A stretch of DNA of 64,000 nt from assembly GCA_907165275.2 (NCBI GenBank), contig OU015661.1, forward strand, positions 8,625,501-8,689,500, in the 5' to 3' direction. A program made the translations under genes and the position numbers. Every line of letters starts with the position of its first letter. Within the stretch, counting starts at the first letter, position 1. Positions 59,588 to 64,000 of the stretch are shown piece after piece. The notes under the pieces are model-generated. The model did not search any database. It was given only the letters and a program-made list of their open reading frames with translations, and had not been told where the DNA came from. Source of the DNA: Zygaena filipendulae (taxonomy: Eukaryota; Arthropoda; Insecta; Lepidoptera; Zygaenidae).

Positions 59588-59712
59588 TTTGTTCTGTAAC
59601 CTGCCACCAAATTATCACCTAGCCAAAAGGTTGGCTGGTACAGAATGCCTTAGGCATTAAATACGCCTTTTGTACAATAAAGTGCAATAAAGTTCTTTAA
59701 ATAAATAAATAT
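59588..59712 (+). mobile_element. LINE 3' end
   Basis: ACCTGCCACCAAATTATCAC, the small hairpin GCCTTAGGC, AATAAAGTGCAATAAAG and a (TAAA)n tail. Confidence 0.6.
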
Positions 59713-59719
59713 ATATATT

Positions 59720-59914
59720 ATAAATGCAGAAGTAACTCTGTCTCTGTCTGTTAACTTTTCACGCCTTAATTACTCAAAAAATCATCCTATTTTGCATACA
59801 CGTTGTCAGGGGTACAGAAAAGGACATTATAGTACCTACCTACATTCATTCTGGCATTTCTACGGGAACTCCAAAATTCACGTGGACGAAGCCGCGGGGA
59901 ACAGCTATAGCTAG
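59720..59914 (+). mobile_element. Helitron-type element
   Basis: ACTTTTCACGCCTTAATTAC, GTTGTCAGGGGTACAGAAAA, decayed hairpin, CTAG (59911-59914) before T. Confidence 0.78.
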
Positions 59915-59923
59915 TTCCTATTT

Positions 59924-60158
59924 GGACATAGATAAGCAATAGTGTGTTAACCCACACTGGAGAAATTTTGAGTAAATCGTGTTTTAAAATTATAGCGCCA
60001 TCTTCTGTCAACATTTTTTATGTTCAATATTTAGTTACATACTTAAACAATTTAATAAGGTAAACACATAGTTAAAAAACGTTTCCTAACTCTCAATAAA
60101 TCGTTCTGAATAGCTAACTTAATTTTGTGGGTTAACATGTTATTGCTTATCTGCGTCC
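59924..60158. mobile_element. GGAC-MITE copy, 235 bp, TSD ATTT
   Basis: Same orientation as the 3613 copy. Flanked by ATTT (59920-59923, 60159-60162); it lies 9 bp past the CTAG end of a Helitron. Confidence 0.88.
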
Positions 60159-60739
60159 ATTTAGTGGTAGAGTTGAGTGAGTAGAGAGATTGAAGCCCAG
60201 GCCGAAAGGCGGGAAACAGCTAATATAATTATATAGAGGTACCTACCTACCTACCTACTAGTATAGAATTATATTATCTGTGGTAGAGGGAACAAAATAA
60301 CAGCTCTACCATCACGAACTAACAAATCAAGTCCATTAGTTCTGTAACCTCAAATCAAATCAAAGCTATTGATCATTCAACACCATTACCGCTATCTGTT
60401 GCTTATCGGAGCTGCATCTGGTTACAGATAAAATCATAGATGGTAATGTGGAAATATTGTGTATGAAACCAGTGCAGTGGTTCAGCGGTCGCAAACGGTT
60501 CTAGCACCGACCGTTGCGTTGATGAAAACGCTGGACGCATCGTTCCTATTCGGTTTGGACCCAGATAATATGTAGGTACATATAATACTGGTTCGGATTG
60601 CATTAACGGAAGTTTATATTATGGCGTGGCGATTAAATTTATGAATTGACTTTTCAAATACTTCAAATACCATTCCTTTTCCGCACAATGTGCTTCAACA
60701 ATGATAGTATAATAAAAATCACCTTTTTCATCTCTCAAT

Positions 60740-61030
60740 GGGGTTGTCAACCAAATTTTAATTTTTAGCCCGTCTTGTAGATTAATAAAAAATATTGGAC
60801 AGGTTTTTTTTTACGTAATCAAAAAATAACGGAGATACATTAAGTTGATATGTCACGTGACCTCACGCCGTGCTACAGTAGCACGTTATGACGTCAAGAG
60901 CCCCCACTCCTAAACTTTAATGCGTTTTATCTTAATATTTTTCAATAATTTGAAAAAGCAAAAAATACGGGTCTATTATTTTTTATTAATCTACAAGACG
61001 GCCAAATAGAATTTTGATTTTCAAACCCCG
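60740..61030. mobile_element. diverged CRE-MITE, third end type
   Basis: Shares the TAGATTAATAAAAAATATTGG and AAAATACGGGTC blocks. Its ends are GGGGTTGTCAACC and GATTTTCAAACCCC, and the central GTGACGTCAC sites are partly lost. Confidence 0.78.
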
Positions 61031-61039
61031 GAAACAAGC

Positions 61040-61295
61040 CTATTGCTGGGGCACAGTCCTACCCCAAGATTGTGGGTGTGGACTCCACCACGCATGCCAA
61101 GTGCGGATTAGTGGCCTTAACGCTTCAAATATATTTTTGTGAAATTTTCCTCACATTTACTTCCTATTATTATAATAGTAGGAACCTAATCGTTTTGATT
61201 CTTAATGTACGTTTATATCAAAAAAGGCGACCCTCGGCTTGAACCCCCGCCTATTGAATAGAAGGCGAGACATTTACCAATGAGCATGCATTATA
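61040..61295 (-). mobile_element. probable SINE, minus strand
   Basis: Minus-strand B box GGGGGTTCAAGCCG; the distal part has GGGCACAGTCCTACCCCAAG and GTGGGTGTGGACTCCACCAC. Confidence 0.45.
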
Positions 61296-61924
61296 TCAAA
61301 CAAAATACCTCATTGAGTACCTTTTTATTCATCTAATATGAAAGTGATGAATTTAATTATCTACAGAACGAAAATTACGAATTCGTCGAGTGCTACTCGA
61401 ACATTCGCTAATCCGTATCATTATCACTCACCCATTACCTATTAGTTCCTGGAAACTGCCTTCCGACTAACATCGTTAATTTCAGAGGTCACTGGGGGCC
61501 ATAAATCAAAGGAAACTAGCACCGACAACTGTGAGCGTTGTAATCTACCCGTCGCGTCGTCGGAAGACCATTACGTCTTTAATCTTTATTGCGAATTTTA
61601 AAGACACCTAGGAGGTAACTTTCAACTTATAAAAGCAATTAACAGAATACCTTGAGTTTTGATGGAATAAGAAATTTTATTTCTGGTATACTACTTTTAG
61701 TTTCACTGATACCAATATGCTTTATTGGTATGACAGAGGCATATTGTTAATGGAACTAATTCCTAATGGAACTATTTAGTCGAATTGAAAACTACATCTG
61801 TTTTTAAAACTCAAAATCTACGATACCATGCGTTATCTTCTTCTATGCATTTCTAAACCATTGGTCTGATTGTGATAAAACTTTGGCGGGGTGTTCTGCC
61901 TGCGTCTGCAAAGGTTCCTAATCC

Positions 61925-62087
61925 TGATATAAAGAGATACTGCGGGAATTCCGAAACACACGCGGGTGAATCTCCGAAACGGTTGAACCAATTTCGACGG
62001 GACTTTCACTGCTAATTAGCTGATGTTATACGGAGCAAATGGATGAATTCCAAAACTCACGCGGGTGAAACCGCGGGGCACAGCTAG
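61925..62087 (+). mobile_element. Helitron 3' part
   Basis: TTTCACTGCTAATTAGCTGA block shared with 20830 and 45305, CGCGGGTGAAACCGCGG, CTAG|T. Confidence 0.78.
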
Positions 62088-62235
62088 TCTATACTAAATA
62101 CTCGTCTCATAAACTGGTACCTATCTAAGTATCAAATATAGGTTGACACAGAATGTTGTATGTAGTTATGAACTAAATATAATAGTAATCGAATCACTCG
62201 CTTAACATCAATGGAATAACGACCGACATCCTGCA

Positions 62236-62361
62236 ACGGCCGCCGACCTTGTGTACATCGATGCAGTCTTTGAGCGACCTAAAAATAAATACGGACCGCC
62301 AGTACATTTGTAAACACTTTTTTTTTGTGTAAAATAAAGTGTTATCTATCTATCTATCTAC
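62236..62361 (+). mobile_element. LINE 3' end with TCTA tail
   Basis: GGCCGCCGACCTTGTGTACA, GCGACCTAAAAATAAATACG, GTAAAATAAAGTGTTATC, then (TATC)n. Confidence 0.55.
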
Positions 62362-62930
62362 ATTGCCTAACACGGTGATTTATGATTCGATGTACGAGTC
62401 ATGGAAGAACAAAATAAATTGATGATACCTACATAGATATTTAGGATTCTACATTCTAAAATTGAAACGGCGATGTGCTTTGCTGGAACATTCACTTAGA
62501 TAAAAAAAATACTGTCACGTAGTAGTGGTAAAATTAAATAATGTCAGACAGGTTATAATTACTTCTTAAAAGTAGATATTTTTTGAGATAACTAATATAA
62601 ATATGTAGATACTAGATATTATGTTAAAAAAAATTAGTAAAATTGTTGTTTTTAGTCTCAGTTCCGATATCTAGTAAATAGAAAAGCAAAATTATATTTA
62701 GAAAATAAAATAACAAAGGATGTTTAAAAAAAAAACAAGATCAGTAAGATAAAAGGGGAATATATATAATGGGCAACATTGTGTATTTTCAACAAAACAT
62801 GTTTCATACCTACAGTTTCTTCCATAGCCCTTTTTTTAACCACACCTACAAAAGTACCTAACAATTAGATATTTACAAATAAAAAAGAAATTCAAAGCCA
62901 CATTGAAAATATTTACAAATCAGGTAAAAT

Positions 62931-63166
62931 GGACGCAGATAAGCAATAACATGTTAACCCACAAAATTAATTAATTGATTCATAACGATTTATTGAGAGT
63001 TAGAGAACGTTTTTTAATTATGTGTTTACCTTATTAAACTGTTTAAATGTGTAACTAAATATTGAACATAAAAAATTTTGACACAAAATGGCGCAATAAT
63101 TTTTTAACTTTAATTTACTCAAAACTTCTCCAGTGTGGGTTGACACACTATTGCTTATCTAAATCC
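62931..63166. mobile_element. GGAC-MITE copy, 236 bp, TSD AAAT
   Basis: Same orientation as the 26143 copy, flanked by AAAT (62927-62930, 63167-63170). The right end is slightly decayed (AAATCC instead of ATGTCC). Confidence 0.87.
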
Positions 63167-63691
63167 AAATATCATTATATTTATGAAATTCGTTTTCCTT
63201 TAATATCCCATCAGAAAGGATCGCCGTTGCCTACGAAACTACCAATAGTTATAACCCGGGTAGTTCTATTACGGGCGGACATTAGGGTTTGGAAACCTCA
63301 CTTTTCAAATCGACCGGCGACTGCGGCTAATTGATTGTATTTGTGCCTGATAAGCCGATGTTGCTCACAATGCCCGGCTTAATGGGAAAAGGGATGACAT
63401 AATCGCTGTTTTATTGAACAAAAAAAAAAAAAGACAAAAAGAACGGACGAATAGAAAATCTCCCCACGCACTTATTTTTCCATTAGTGCCCGATATTTTG
63501 TTGTTGTTTACTGTGATCCCTTTATAAAAGCTCACCTTTTAATCGCCACTGGCAATCTGTGAACAAATGAGAAGAGAAATAATAATCAGTATTTATTCAG
63601 TTTAAACATGACAAATCCTATTAGATATTGTGTGACAGGGTAACAAGATATAACCATGTTTGCATATTAATGTTTCAATATATATATTATA

Positions 63692-64000
63692 CTAGCTGTC
63701 CTCCGCGATTTCATCCGCGGTAATTTCGGAGTTCCCGCGGGAATTCCGGGATAAAAACTATTCTATCTTTTAAGTTGGACCATATTATTTAGTAGTAGTT
63801 TAGGAGTCCATCGCGGACAAACAACGTGACACGTGATTTATATATGTTATACTAGCTGTCCCCCGCGATTTCGTCCGCGGTGATTTCGGAGTTCCCGCGG
63901 GAATTGCGGGAAAAAAGTACTCTATGTCCTTCTTTGTACCTACCTCTGACAGTAGTAGGTATACGGTGATTAGCTGTTCCCTGCATTGTGCCGGAGTTCC
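63692..64000 (-). mobile_element. two related Helitrons head to tail, second cut by window end
   Basis: CTAG at 63692-63695 and again at 63852-63855; both followed by the CCGCGATTTC hairpin variant of the 15120 copy. The first is about 158 bp with an internal deletion. Confidence 0.8.

Overview
This is a gene-poor, AT-rich, repeat-dense window from an animal nuclear genome, most likely a moth or butterfly (Lepidoptera). The reasons are an insect-type split glycosyltransferase gene with short introns, dozens of short Helitron copies (5' TC, GC-rich hairpin, 3' CTAG, inserted between A and T) of the kind common in Lepidoptera, tRNA-derived SINEs, and several families of foldback MITEs. No bacterial features (operons, ribosome binding sites, CRISPR) are present. 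Most short open reading frames in the window are chance frames inside repeats.

One confident host gene lies on the minus strand, from the start codon at 46194 down to the stop at 39458. It encodes a Golgi polypeptide N-acetylgalactosaminyltransferase (GALNT/PGANT). I could join its exons by phase and splice site: 45957-46194, 43642-43834, 43357-43526, 43115-43279, 42574-43037, 42215-42397, then either 41894-42001 or 41200-41304, then 40174-40302 and 39458-39619. The seventh position is filled by two alternative exons of the same phase. Both encode the alpha repeat of the ricin-type lectin domain, one with a basic loop and one with an acidic loop. This is the arrangement known from Drosophila PGANT9, where splicing switches substrate preference. 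A 45-nt in-frame exon candidate (44609-44653) may also be optional in the stem region. The product is 602 or 603 residues (617 or 618 with the 45-nt exon).

Region by region. 1-26 kb: no host gene that I can support; foldback elements, MITEs, Helitrons, LINE 3' ends and microsatellites. 26.1-28.5 kb: a decayed non-LTR retrotransposon with a complete reverse transcriptase core, two in-frame stops, a CA microsatellite and a GATTT-type 3' tail; a 235-bp MITE sits at its left edge. 28.5-39.4 kb: SINEs, MITEs and a long repeat-poor AT-rich stretch that may include the 3' UTR of the glycosyltransferase. 39.4-46.6 kb: the glycosyltransferase, with three recent-looking elements in its introns. 46.6-64 kb: dense Helitron and MITE insertions, several nested or head to tail.

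The most interesting observations are the predicted mutually exclusive lectin exons, the 45-nt cassette, a MITE family defined here by GGAC...GTCC ends and a 4-bp target duplication of the form ANNT in all five full copies, and a hairpin element with 77-bp perfect arms inside the glycosyltransferase intron.
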